64,000 nucleotides of DNA, taken from NCBI GenBank assembly GCA_014529385.2, contig CM043948.1, positions 24,984,451 to 25,048,450 on the forward strand. Direction: 5' to 3'. This document shows positions 10,749 to 21,777 of this stretch, piece after piece; positions within the stretch are counted from its first letter, which is position 1, and each line of letters starts with the position of its first letter. The DNA is from Adiantum capillus-veneris (lineage: Eukaryota; Streptophyta; Polypodiopsida; Polypodiales; Pteridaceae). The notes below the pieces were generated by a model, which worked only from the letters and a program-made list of their open reading frames with translations, did not search any database and had not been told where the DNA came from. The translations under genes were made by a program, and so were the position numbers.

Positions 10749-12410
10749 ATGGCTTCAGGCAATGATCAGTCGACTCCCTCTGCATCTGGAGATGCGGGCT
10801 GGGATCACAACAAAGATTCAGACAAAGAGTATGGCCCGCCTTGGCCTACTTAGGCGGAGCGGCGAGAGATAGAGCGTCGCCAGTTGATCGGCGATGCAAC
10901 AAAGATGATGCTCAATATTGCCAAGGACCCGAAGATGGCAAAATATATGAACCAAACCTCTTTGGAAGAGGTACAGATGAAGTGGAAGAGAACCACAACA
11001 CCACTCCCGAAACCCGCTCTCAAGAAACCTTCTGCCTCCAAGAAAATATACGGAGCAGGAACTGGAGAACGTGGTTGATGCACGGATTGCTCAGCTTTTC
11101 GACGTGCAAAAGAAAGACAAAAAGCACAGCAAAAAGCAGAAGAAAGGCACTGACTTCCCGGGATATTTGGGTCGTCGGTTGACATTTGACAAGGCAAAGA
11201 AACGGAAGAAGCTTGTTCGATTTGAAGGATTACCCAGTTCTTCTTCTTCTTCTTCTGACAGTTCTTCTAGCTCCTCGGATTAGAGCGAAGAAGACAGAAA
11301 AAGCAAAAAGCGAAGCAAGACACAAAGCTTCGGAAAGGGCAAGAAAAAGGCAAAGAAGGCTACATCTCGCCCAGAGACTGACCATTCTACTGAGGACTCG
11401 TCTACAGACAGCTCAGATTCCGATGACGGAAAGTTTTATGTGAACAAGAAGAATTTTTTTTACAAGGCCAACCAGTATGACTTTCTCGAAGATAAAAGCA
11501 AGAAAGTCCGAGAGTTTAAAGAAGGTGGCCACTCGATCAAGTTTGATACTTTTCAGGAGACTCAGATGCTTCGAAGGCTTTGTCTTTTATTCAGCAGTTT
11601 GACATCGCTTTCGCGGGAGGACGCTATTCAGAGCACTCCAAGATTCGGAGAGCTGCCTCTTACTTTAAGGGGAATGCTCGTACTTGGTAGTCCACGCTTC
11701 TATTAAGCAAGACTGTGCCAGTTACATGGCTGAAATTCAAGAGGCTTTTTATTTCTTCTTGGTTGACTCAAGAGTTTGAGCGAGATATACGAGCTGCTTG
11801 GAACCATCTCCGGATGACCAAGAGCGATACAGTGAATTCTTATTGTGAAAGATTCTGGAGCTCTTTTCTACCCGCCTCTTCATTCAAGAAGATCTCATTC
11901 AGAGAACAGATTGAGCAGTTTACCTTGGGTCTACCTACAGAGATCCGAGATCACTGCTTGGAACAGAAGTCAGCTTCTATTCAAGAGTTGATGAGTCATG
12001 CGAAGCGGGGCTTTGCCATTCACTCTGGCAGTCTGACCTACCCCACAGATGAGGCCATGACACAACGAGCCGAACAGACTTCTGGGAATGAAAGTAGAAT
12101 GAAAAAGAGCAACCCAGAGAAAAAAAAAAGGATGCACGACCCAAGCTTACTCCTGAGGAGAGAGCTCGCTTCATCAGAGAGGGGAAGTGCTTTGGATGCG
12201 GGGAACATGGACATATTTCCGCGAAGTGCCCTGATAAGGCACAGAAAGAACAGAATGATAAAGACGACGACAGGTCTGAGAGTTCGAGAGCAGCTGAGGA
12301 ATGTGGCAGAAAAGGCAGATAGAAAAGTAGAACTGGTACCACATGGCGTGGGACCTGCACCGAATCTAATGAATGAAAGTACAAACTTTGCCGCTTTCGG
12401 GGCAAAGTGA
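10749..12410 (+). pseudogene. Gypsy-B gag (multiply frameshifted)
   Basis: The probable start is the ATG at 10749 (MASGNDQSTPSASGD...), closed by TAG at 10851-10853. Pieces in other frames follow: a Lys-rich segment with a poly-Ser run (11071-11283), FYKANQYDF..EFKEGGHSIKFDTF (11440-11560), and the gag core WLKFKRLFISSWLTQEFERD...NSYCERFW...LGLPTEIRDHC (11715-12010). The zinc knuckle CFGCGEHGHISAKC is readable near 12190-12231 but lies out of frame after an A-run at about 12118. Several frame breaks make a functional gag impossible. Confidence 0.82.
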
Positions 12411-12829
12411 AGGATCAGGAAGCTCTTTTGAAGGAGCCAAGGCCAAGTTCTTTTCACTTGGAATTGGCGGCTCGATTTGGAACTACGCCCGACAGACTGA
12501 CGCCACAGGCGGAGGTAGTTCAACTGGCACCCGGATGGGATGTTGCCATTACACCAAGCATTGGCAAACTTCGTTTGCAATGACAGGGGTGTTCAGGGCA
12601 CGCGAGTGACGTTCTACTCGGGATCCCTTGGTACCACAAGAACTACGCCGTGGTTGACTACCGGGCCGAGAAAGCGACTTTGATAAATGAAGGGCTTAGA
12701 GATTGTACTTGATGAACTTCAGTTTTCTTACTCATTCTTTTGGGAGAACTGAACGATGGATAAAGATTGAATATGTTTTGACCTGAAGAAAAGAACGCCA
12801 ATATTTTTTTTTCTCCACGCTCATGCCGA
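12411..12829 (+). pseudogene. Gypsy-B protease remnant
   Basis: Fragments of the protease can be traced: KVKDQEALL, then EGAKAKF with the catalytic FFD lost by a small deletion, LELAARFGTTPDRLTPQAE, DVLLGIPWYHKNYAVVDYRAEKAT and ENGLEIVLD-like sequence. The related minus-strand copy (20097-20390) retains FFDEGAKANFI at this place. The frame changes at least three times between here and the RT. Confidence 0.7.
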
Positions 12830-14608
12830 TTGCTTTTGAGAGGGCCTGAAGATCATACCATTGATCTGATATCTGGAAGCACGCCACCGAATCGGCCACC
12901 TTATCGTGTGAGCCGAGTACAGAATGAAAAGATTATGAACTCAGTGAAAGACCTCTTGGAAAAGAGTCTTGTCCAGCCTAGTACTTCACCGTATTGCTCT
13001 CCAGTGTTGTTGGTTTTGAAGAAAGACGGATCTTGGAGAATGTGCATCGATTATAGCACTCTCAACGAAATCACCATCAAGAACAGATTTCCGATTCCTA
13101 GGATCGATGATATACTCGACATGTTACAGGGATCCTCGTGCTTTAGCAGGATTGACTTGAAGAGTGGATATCATCAGATCAGGATAGCGCCAGGAGATGT
13201 CTACAAGACAGCTTTTCGGACGACTTTTGGGTTATTTGAGTTTTTGGTGATGCCTTTTGGCTTAACCAATGCTCCTGCGACATTTAACCGGATGATGGAT
13301 AGGATTTTTCGAGAGTACAGGCTATTTGTTGGCACTTTCTTTGACGACATCATTGTTTTCTCCAAGAATGAGGCAGAACACAGAGATCATCTGCTTCAAG
13401 TCTTTCAGGCATTACGAGATCACACATTAGTGATTAATGCTAAGAAAAGTGAATTTTTCCTACCAGAGATACATTTTTTGGGACACATTGTGTCAACAGC
13501 AGGAGTGCAAATGAACCCGGCCAAGATAGAGACTATCCGTGATTGGCCCGATTTGAGGAATGTCCATGAAGTTAGAAGCTTCTTGGGACTGTGTTCGTAC
13601 TACAGGCGGTTCATACGAAAGTTTGCAGAGGTTGCTTCCCCTTTGCATACCTTGACACAAAAAGGAGTACCTTTTTCGTGGGGACCCACAGAGGTGACTG
13701 CCTTTCGGATATTGAAAGAGAAATTGACTACAGGACCAGATTTGACTTTGTCGGACTTGCAGAAGTCATTTGAAGTATTTTGTGATGCTTGTGGTCGTAG
13801 TCTGGGTGCGGTCTTGATGCAAGAAGGCCATGTCATAGCTTACGAGAGCCGTTTGTTCTCTAGGCCGGAGATGACAGCACAGATCTATGGGAAAGAGCTT
13901 TTGGCGGTTATCCACGCTCTTACTCAGTGGCAGCATTACCTACTCGAAGCGGATTTTACTGTCTTTACAGACCATCAGAGTTTGCGCTACTTCTTGTCAC
14001 AGAAGCAGCTTTCGGAAAAACAGATGCGATGGGCGAACATCTTGTCACAGTTCCACTTCCAGATTGTCCATGTGCAGGGACAGAAGAATGTGGTGGCAGA
14101 TGCTTTGTCTCGGAAACCGTTGGTTCTGGCTATTTCCGCGATACATCATAGGAGCTTCGAGGATATGGTCGATCAGTGTGCCACAGATACAGATTTTGCA
14201 TATATTTTCACACGGATACGGGATGGGGAGACAGTAGCTGGATACTCCCTTCGGGAAGGCTACTTGATGAAAAAGACTATGTTGTGCGTTACACAGCCGT
14301 TGAGGGAAAAGGTTATGATTGATTGCCACTGTCCACCTTTTACGGGTCACCGCGGCATTGCTACCACCATGAAAGGGGTAGAGAGAGATTTCTTTTGGCA
14401 GAGACTGAAGAAGGATGTGGAAGAGTTTGTGCGCAGTTGCTTGGTATGCCAGAAGGTCAAGTTTGACAGGCATAAGGCACAGGGATTGTTACAGCCTTTA
14501 TCCATACCCACCCGCCCCTGGGAAAATATTGAAATGGATTTCATTTTTTTTTATCTCCCGAGAATACAGAATGATCACGATGATTTTCCGATTACATGGC
14601 ACGCCTGA
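12830..14608 (+). pseudogene. Gypsy-B RT, RNase H and integrase N-terminus
   Basis: A 592-codon open frame. RT blocks: PEDHTIDLI, RMCIDYSTLN, GYHQIRIAP, the catalytic FFDDIIVFS, and LGHIVSTAGVQ. RNase H blocks: FCDACGRSLGAVLMQ, YGKELLAVIHAL, DHQSLRYFLSQ, VVADALSRKP. The integrase H2C2 finger follows (GHRGIA...CLVCQK). The frame ends within the integrase core just after MDFIFFYLPRIQNDHDD, where roughly 35 codons present in Gypsy-A are missing. RT and RNase H look catalytically complete. Confidence 0.87.
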
Positions 14609-15490
14609 GACGATTGTCTCCGACAGAGACCCCAGATTTATGAGTTTGTTGTGGAAGGCAATTTGGGAGAACATTGGCACGCGGTTACAGTTCTCGTCAT
14701 CGTTCCACTTGCAGACTGACGGGCAATCTGAGATTGCCAATTCAGTGATTTTAGATTTATTGAAGTCTTGTATCTCGCATCAGAAGACTCAATGGGAAAA
14801 AAACTTACCTTTGCTGGAATTTGCCTACAATAACACGATACACTCTTCGACGGGGAAGATGCCATGTGAGATTGTTGAAACTGCTGCGAAGGTTCCATCC
14901 TTCCTCAGCGCGAAAGATTAGAAATTTGAAGCGGATGAATATTCGCGAGACTTGGATACGGCTTTTGCCAAGGTTCGCGAGACTTTGCAGGAGTCTCAAG
15001 AACGAAAGAAAAAGGCAGCGGATCGCCATCGTCGCGACTGGAAACTGAAGGAGGATGATTGGGTGCTCTTACTTTTGAGAAGGCACGCCTAAGAAAGAAA
15101 AAGGGAAAGGAGAGGCTTTTTCCAAAGCTTAGTATGCGATACTACGGACCTTTCTAGATCACTGACAAAATAAATGATGTCTCCTTCCGATTGAAACTGC
15201 CAGATACTTGGAGGATTCACAATGCATTGCATGTGAGTCTCTTGAACCCTGTTAAGGGTGATGTGCCTGATGATGGGGAGCCTGATGAGCAACCCAAAGT
15301 GGAAGAAAACGAGGAGATCCTTGTTCCTGAACAGATTTTGGCACATAATGATACGAAGAAAGGTAAAGTCCGAAGGCAGTTCTTGGTTAAGTTCAAGAAC
15401 TTTCCTGCATTTGATGCGAAGTGGATGGAGGAGGAGGACCTAGCAGATACTCCTCGGATTGTGAAACTTTACCTCGATGTTTTGGTTTAG
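14580..15490 (+). pseudogene. Gypsy-B integrase C-terminal half and chromodomain
   Basis: After the core deletion the frame resumes with HGTPETIVSDRDPR (second catalytic Asp) and GQSEIANSVILDLL (catalytic Glu), running to a stop near 14919. Later pieces are KKAADRHRRDW, KGKERLFPKLSMRYYGPF and, at 15191-15490, LKLPDTWRIHNALHVSLLNP followed by the chromodomain-like ILVPEQILAHND...FLVKFKNFPAFDAKWMEEEDL. This end is close in sequence to that of Gypsy-A, so the two elements belong to sister families. Confidence 0.82.
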
Positions 15491-16096
15491 CCTAGTCTAC
15501 TCCAAACGGAACCCAGAAACTCAGCTTGGCCGAAGATCTGGTGCAGTGGGATGCACAAGAGGGGAGTTACTCCGCTCCTTTGTCAACAGATGCCTCGATT
15601 TTGATACTAAAGTCACTGATGTCTCTTTGAGCTTCAGGGATACTGAGAGCTGACAGTATTCTGCTGGATGACTTTATGAAATGGAATTCCTGATTATGAT
15701 ACTGATTTGTTCTTGACTTCTTGTGAGTGCAGGAACTGATAGACGAAATGACTGCAGCATTTTGGTCTACTTGATCTCGAATAGACATGGTTGCAATAGG
15801 GGTTAGTCAATCGGACATCGATGAGGTCCCGATTGGACCTAGATGTGATTGCTAGCTACATTGCCGATAAATCATGGTCTAAGATCCGAATGAATGTTGA
15901 ATGTCATGTGATGTCCTGTGATGTCTGGTGATGTCCTGTGATGTCGTGTGATGTGACTGTCGATTTTGTACATGTGCTAGATGTGCGTTCCTAGTACGTA
16001 GGTACTAACAGTCAGTGTCTGCTAAGACGGTTTATGGCTTTTGTTGGTTTTGCAGGCGTAATCGCGGTCGATTACAATGCTTTCAAGAGGGGGGTA
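15491..16096 (+). other. Gypsy-B 3' non-coding region with decamer repeats and PPT
   Basis: No coding sequence seen. About five copies of a GTGATGTCCT-like 10-mer lie at 15901-15956. The polypurine tract TTTCAAGAGGGGGGTA (16081-16096) precedes the 3' LTR. Confidence 0.75.
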
Positions 16097-16657
16097 TGTC
16101 ACAAAGTGATGACGTGGCGGACAGCAGAAACCCTAATTTCTGCCAGAAACCCTAAAATTCCTGCAAACCCTAATTTTTGCCAAAAACCCTAAATTCCGAA
16201 AATCGCGGAGGCGGAATTATTTTTTTAAAAAAAATATTTTATTTTTTTTGGAAAATGATGAGCGACGCAAATTTTGCTTTTGCTTTTTCTTTTTATAAAA
16301 AAAAAGAGGAAAGACTCTCTAAGAGAGAGAAAAAACTGATGCTTTTGATTTTAAAAGCTTTTGGGGCTCTGCTTTTGGGCATCCCTAGTAACCTTTAAAT
16401 TAGTGGTGAGGGCCTCACTTCTCAGAGCATCTGGACGCAGAGTCTGAGAGTGAAACCCTAACCGCTCTCTTGCACTTTGATGATTGATTAATACAAAAAG
16501 AAATACCGAAAGGGGCGCCAGTCTTTGGGGCCAATATCTCTAGGCACGGAACTCCGCCGGGCCAGTGCAAATCTATTGTGATCTGTGAATTGTTTTGAAG
16601 TGGTTATTTGGTGCTGTCGCGGTTGATTCTTGACTTGGAGTGTCCAAGTTTGTTACA
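16097..16657 (+). repeat. Gypsy-B 3' LTR
   Basis: Direct repeat of 10120-10677 with a few substitutions and length changes in the homopolymer tracts. It is followed by the TSD GAAAG (16658-16662). Confidence 0.95.
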
Positions 16658-16662
16658 GAAAG

Positions 16663-16721
16663 CTAAATCAAGGTTTGAAGTAAAGTCTACCGCCCTTTTT
16701 GGATTGAACAGGCCGGTTTCA
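16663..16721 (+). repeat. Gypsy-A 3' LTR, right 59 bp
   Basis: CTAAATCAAGG...GGCCGGTTTCA equals the last 59 bp of the 5' LTR (2711-2769). The TSD CATAG follows at 16722-16726, closing Gypsy-A. Confidence 0.93.
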
Positions 16722-16726
16722 CATAG

Positions 16727-17964
16727 CCTAGCTTAGGACTGAGCCTGGCACTTTGTGAGCCTCTAGCAGGACATGCATGTCCAAGCCGGTCATAGTTGCA
16801 TACCCTCTCTTGCACAGAGCAGTTATCCCATCATAATCATTTTTTAGAGATTTAAACCCTTTTGGCCAAAGTACACATTTTTCACTTATTTATTAATAAG
16901 TGACTTTTGTTGAAAAAGTAGGTCGGAGAAATTGCTAAGAAACTATAAAAGAAACCCATTGGGCACTCAGTAAAGGCAGAGGAGGCAGCAAAAGATGGTG
17001 CACCAAGTGTTGCACCCGACAGGCGATCTCTCTCAGCAGTACGCCAGCAGCACTAGCATTCTTGGAGCAGATTTCAGTCATCAGCATTTTTGCAACAATA
17101 CCATCCCTTCAACCTCGTCGCATCCCTGATTCCATTCCCAACAGCAGATCCTCGCATCCATCGCGACAAATTTCAATTTTCATCCTTGGCGTTTTTTAGC
17201 CTTAACGTCGTCGTCGTCGCAGGTCCCAGACTTGACGACGACCCATCATCGTCATCGTCATAGTCCCATCGTCGTCATCGCCACGACACAGTACTGCATT
17301 TTCAGCCCTTACATCAGTGCCAGTTCTCAGCCTTACAGATCAGGCAGTGTTTTCAGTTTTCAGCCCTTAGAACAGTAGTCGTCGTCGACATCATCGTCAT
17401 CGTCGGTACAGTACCCGATCGCAGCAAATTCCTAGCGATCTCAATTTTCAGCCCTAGCGTTTTCAAATTTCAGCCCTAGCCTCGCGTCATCATCGTCACG
17501 ACGACATCGTCGTGTCCGTGACGATCGTCGTCGTCAACATTGTCGTCAGCATCGTCGTCGTCGTCAACATCATCGTCTTCGACATAGACCATCAGTACCC
17601 GTCGTCGACATCATCGTCTTTGACATGACGAGGTCACAAACCTCCCCGTCTTCGACATAGACCAACAGTACCCGTCGTCGACATAAGACGATCAGCACCT
17701 CGTCGTCAACATCATCGTCTTTGACATAGAACCTCAGTACCTCAGTATCCCTTTAGTACCTCAATACCCAATACCCAGCATCAGTATCTATTAGCATCAA
17801 CATCTCAGCACACTGTCATTTGTAGCTGTGTCGACTCTTTTCTCTCTCGTCTCTCTCTTTCTTTCAATTCAATTCAATTCTTTCAAGTGAAGTAAAGTGT
17901 CCCTTGTGTTTGTGTGCGGAGTACTAGATCGAGCAATCCTTATTCTCTTTCGTTGCACCTTACA
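16727..17964 (+). mobile_element. LTR of a third gypsy-type family (Gypsy-C)
   Basis: LTR-like sequence with a TATA box CTATAAAAG at 16943-16951, an expected transcription start shortly after, a long U5 full of CGTCGTC and TTTTCAGCCCT-type motifs (17080-17760), and an end GTTGCACCTTACA at 17964 followed at once by a PBS. The left boundary is uncertain because Gypsy-A inserted here. Its 3' half resembles 1-741. Confidence 0.6.
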
Positions 17965-17965
17965 T

Positions 17966-17977
17966 TGGTATCAGAGC
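17966..17977 (+). promoter_or_regulatory. Primer-binding site of Gypsy-C
   Basis: TGGTATCAGAGC, the perfect plant initiator-methionine tRNA complement, one base after the LTR end. Confidence 0.85.
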
Positions 17978-18106
17978 TCTGTGTGTGCTTCAACTTCGCA
18001 GACTCAAGGGAAGAACCATCAAGAAACCCCAAGAACCCAAGTTGAACCAAAGAACCCAAAAAACCTTTCCCAGTTTTTTTTCTTGAAGAATCTTTGAGTC
18101 CCGACC

Positions 18107-18430
18107 ATGGACTTACCAGATCCCATCTTCATTGCCATGTCTTTGAAGGAGGATCGACATCGGATACACCATAACCCAGATCTTGAGTACCAAGATCTAC
18201 TAGCCTCTTATGCGGATATGGAAGGAGTTGGAGACAGGATCCCTAACCTCTTCTACATTTGCATTCGCATGTAGCGTGCATCCACTTCCGTTGACAAGAA
18301 AACCCTTGGATTTTTCTTTGAGCACCCTTACTTTCAGCTTCACCCGCAATGTTTTCACAACAAGACATTCGGGTGGTAGTGCTTGCTTGCAAGCAAAGTC
18401 AGGACGGAGGCTCGTATTCTGCGACAGTAA
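18107..18430 (+). pseudogene. Gag N-terminal fragment of Gypsy-C
   Basis: The ATG at 18107 opens MDLPDPIFIAMSLKEDRHRI..., 143 bases after the LTR end, a normal position for gag. A TAG stops it at 18272-18274, but the same frame continues (STSVDKKTLGFFFEHPYFQL...) to about 18370, where another stop follows. The element is cut off by the inverted Gypsy-B relative at about 18480. No conserved gag domain is recognisable in so short a piece. Confidence 0.5.
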
Positions 18431-18479
18431 TAAGGCTACCTAGTAACTCGTATGGTCGGTGTTTACATCGCAGCAGTAC

Positions 18480-20400
18480 CGAGACAATGCATATGCCACC
18501 AAGTTCTTATGTCCCTATACATGGACTATCTGGAAATGAAACTGTGATAATATGTTAGCCCACCTCATCGGCTTTTTCGAAAGCTACTTCTGTGACAAGA
18601 AGAAGCGTAAACTCTGATGATTCGTAAAGACTATAAAATCAGCTCCAAGTAACTAGTATCGCCACTGCGTAAGAGCATGGATAACTGCCAACAGCTCTCT
18701 CTCATAAATCTGTGCTACCATCTCTGGACGTGAAAACATCCTGCTCTCGTAAGCAATGACATGGCTTCTTGCATCAAAACTGCTCCCATACTAAACCACA
18801 AGCGTCACAATAAACTTCGAATGGCTTTTGCAAGTCTGGCAAGGCAAATACTTGTCTGGTAGTCAATTTCTCTTTGAGAGTATGAAAAGCGGTAATCTCA
18901 ATCGATCCCCACGTAAAAGGGACTCCTTTCTGGGTCAGTAAATACAAAGGAGAAGCTATCTCTGCAAATTTTCGAATGAACCACCGATAATAAGAGCACG
19001 AGCCCAAATAGCTTCGAACTTCATGAACGTTCTTTAAGTCAAGCTAATCGCCAATAGTCTCAATTTTGACCAAGTCCATCTATACTCCTTCTGCTGAGAC
19101 GATGTGCCCCAACAAACGTACCTCGGACAAGAAAAATTCACTCTTTTTCGCTTTGATAACCCTTCCGCAATGCTTGAAAGTCCTGTAGCAAATGATATAT
19201 GTGCTCTACTTCGTTCTTGGAGAAAACAATGTCGTCAAAAAAAGTGCCCACAAAAGATCGATAATCTTTGAAAATCCTGTCCATCATTCGGTTGAAAGTT
19301 GCTGGAGCATTTGTAAGTTCAAAAGGCATAACCAAATATTCGTACAAACCACAGGTTGTCCGGAAAGCTGTCTTGTAAACATCCCCAGGAGCAATTCGGA
19401 TCTAATGATATCCACTCTTCATATCAATTCTGCTAAAACAAGAGGATCCCTGTAGTCTGTCAAGTATATCATCGATCCTTGGAATAGGGAATCTGTTCTT
19501 GATGATGATTTTATTGAGAGCTCTATAGTAAATGCACATCCTCTAACCTCCGTCTTTCTTTAATACTAGCAATATTGGAGAGCAGAAAGGTGAAGTGCTA
19601 GGGTGGATGAGACCCTTTTCTAGAAGTTCTTTTACTTGGTTCATTATTTCTGCATTTTGGGCTTGGCTAACTCAATAAGGTGGCCGGTTCATTGGTGTAC
19701 TTCTAGGAATTAAATCAATGGTATGGTTCTCAAGACGAGGTGGAGGTAACTCACTTGATAGGCCTTCAGAGAAACAATCAGCATGTGTGCGCATAAATTC
19801 TTGTCGTTCCTTTTCCAATTCATACATATTTGATCGTTGTTCATCATTCAATTCTTTCAAGAAGATCAAGTAAACAAAAAGACTAGATTTCATTAATTTG
19901 AAAATGGCCGAAGCCGATACAAGTGGGACTGACTCGGCCTTCAATTTTACATCAAGTACAATTTCTCTGCTATTCCCATTCTTCAAAGTCGCTTTCCTAG
20001 CCCTATAGTCGACCACTACACTGTTCTTGTGGAACCAAGGGATTCCTAGGAGGACGTTGTGCCCTTTCAAAGGCATGATGTAAAAGTCCTCATGCCCTAA
20101 ATACCCCTAACAAGTTTGCCAATGACAAGTGTAATGGCAACATCCCGTTCCGGTGCCGCTAGAATAGCTTCTACCTGAGGTGTCATTCTGTCGTGCGTGA
20201 TCCCAGGTCGAGCCGCCAATTCGGGTGAAATGAAGTTGGCCTTGGCTCCTTCGTCAAAGAAGATGAGGGCTTCTTGATCTCGTACTTTGCCCCATGCACG
20301 GCAAAGTTTTGTGCTTTCATCCATCTGATCTGGATCGGTCCCCATACAATCTGGTACCGATCCTACTTTTATCTTTCTTTTCTCCCCCATTCTTCGACTA
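18480..20400 (-). pseudogene. Protease-RT-RNase H remnant
   Basis: Minus-strand pieces: protease ALIFFDEGAKANFISPELAA (within 20097-20390), GHNVLLGIPWFHKNSVVVDY and the region up to ENHTIDLIPRSTPMNRPPY (19672-20076), RT YEYLVMPFELTNAPATFNRM and FFDDIVFSKN (19138-19347; one residue shorter than the usual FFDDIIVFS), RNase H linker SYYRWFIRKFAEIASPL and YCDACG (18774-19007), then LRYFLSQ-like and FHFQIVHV blocks to about 18490. Stops and frame changes separate the pieces. Confidence 0.85.
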
Positions 20401-21760
20401 TTCCGGAACTCTCTGGCCTCTCTTCTGATGGTGCTCTATGTGCCTTTTTGGGGCAACGTGTGGCAATATGCCCTTGTTCACCACAATCGAAACACTTGCC
20501 TTCTTTGAGATACTCGAATTTATGATCCTCTATTGATCTGTGGGGTAAGTCAGGTTACCCGAATGCATAAAAAAAGTTAAAACCCTTGATTAGCATGTCC
20601 CATTAGTTGCTAGATGGACTCAGATTTCTGAAGTAAACAATAATCTCGAATCTCTTTAGGAAGTCCATAGTAAAAACCGCTCAATTTGCTGCTAAAAACT
20701 AATCTTTTTGAAAAAAGAGACAGGTAGAAAAGCAAGCATCCCAAAACCTTTCGCAGAATGAATCCAAAGTGGCTCCCTTAGTCATCCAAAGGTGATTTAA
20801 GCTGTAATCACACGCTCGTACCCCTGAGAGAGCCAAGAGGAAATAAAAAGTCACTTGAATTTAAGCCACTTGGTCGGTGCTTCTTTTTGTAAGAGAAGAG
20901 TGGACCACCATGTCGGTGCATTTCCTTTCAGATAAGATATTGCCCTTCTAATCTTTGAGTGCTCTGAGTGGCGCCCTCTAGAAAGAGCTACGTCAAATTG
21001 CTGAATGAAGGCAAGGGCTCTGTGGGCATCTCTAAACCCTGAAAAAATATCAATGCTTGTCCACCTTCCTTGGATTCTTTGGTCTTCTGATTCTTGTCTT
21101 CGGAAAAGTCATATTGATTTGCTCTGTAGAAATGCTTCATCTTCGAATAAAACATCTGGTCCTCGGAATCCGAACTCTCAAAAGAGAATGAATCCTCGTC
21201 GAATCTGTCAAAAAAAGGTCGAGATCTATGGTAGGGTCTGCTTTTCGTGGCCTTCTTGTTGTTCTTTCCAAGTCTCTTATTCTTTCTTCGTTTCTTGCCC
21301 TTTCAGTCCTCATCAATTGAATCAAAAGAGAAAGAGCTATCCGAATTGTCACAAGAAGATGAGGACGAGCTCGACAATCCTTCAAAGCGTACATGCTTCT
21401 CTTTTCTTACATTCGCAAAAGAAGATTGACGGCCCAAATTGCCAGGGTAGTCTGTTCTCTTGTTGAGTTTCTTTGGTTGCTTCTTCGCCCCCAAAAGTAA
21501 GTTGACTCGTCTTTCGACAACGTTATCAAGTTCACCTTCAGTAAACATCCGTGGGACAGGAGGTTTCTTGAGGGTTGACTTTAATGGGGAATCGATGGCT
21601 TTCTGTCATTGGGAATGCACTTTATTGATAGGGTGCCGCGTCAAAAATTTGGCATATTGGGGATCTTTCGAAAACTGGAGCATCTGCTTTGCACAATCAT
21701 CAACCTGTTGTTGACGCTACATCTCCATTAATTGACACTCCATAGGCCGAGGTGGACAAC
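20401..21760 (-). pseudogene. Gag remnant
   Basis: Minus-strand gag. Near the PBS end there is a Lys-rich block with NKRTDYPGNLGRQSSF and a poly-Ser run (21303-21548), equivalent to GTDFPGYLGRRLTF plus poly-Ser in Gypsy-B. An intact CCHC knuckle CFDCGEQGHIATRC lies near 20450-20500. Several frame breaks occur in between. Confidence 0.75.
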
Positions 21761-21764
21761 GAAA

Positions 21765-21776
21765 GCTCTGATACCA
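21765..21776 (-). promoter_or_regulatory. Primer-binding site of the minus-strand gypsy remnant
   Basis: The minus strand reads TGGTATCAGAGC one base after the LTR end GTGTTACA. The match to initiator-Met tRNA is perfect. Confidence 0.85.
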
Positions 21777-21777
21777 T

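Larger units (their letters stand above)
10120..16657 (+). mobile_element. Gypsy-B: chromovirus nested in the Gypsy-A 3' LTR
   Basis: Complete 6.5-kb Ty3/gypsy element with 558/561-bp LTRs (TGTCACAAAG...TTTGTTACA), flanked by the TSD GAAAG (10115-10119 and 16658-16662). A PBS and a polypurine tract are present. Gag is shattered by frameshifts, the protease active site is deleted, RT-RNase H is intact, and the integrase has lost part of its core. It is younger than Gypsy-A because it interrupts it, although its LTRs have already diverged slightly. Confidence 0.93.
1293..16721 (+). mobile_element. Gypsy-A: chromovirus LTR retrotransposon with nested insertion
   Basis: Complete Ty3/gypsy element flanked by the 5-bp target-site duplication CATAG (1288-1292 and 16722-16726). 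It has 1477-bp LTRs starting TGTCACC and ending TTTCA, and a gag-PR-RT-RNaseH-IN-chromodomain coding region at 2878-8128. Its 3' LTR is split by Gypsy-B; removing 10120-16662 (the insert plus one TSD copy) restores an LTR of exactly 1477 bp. The coding region is dead: an early stop, two frame-breaking tandem duplications and a 2-bp deletion. A mechanism of copy-and-paste through an RNA intermediate follows from the family. Confidence 0.93.
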
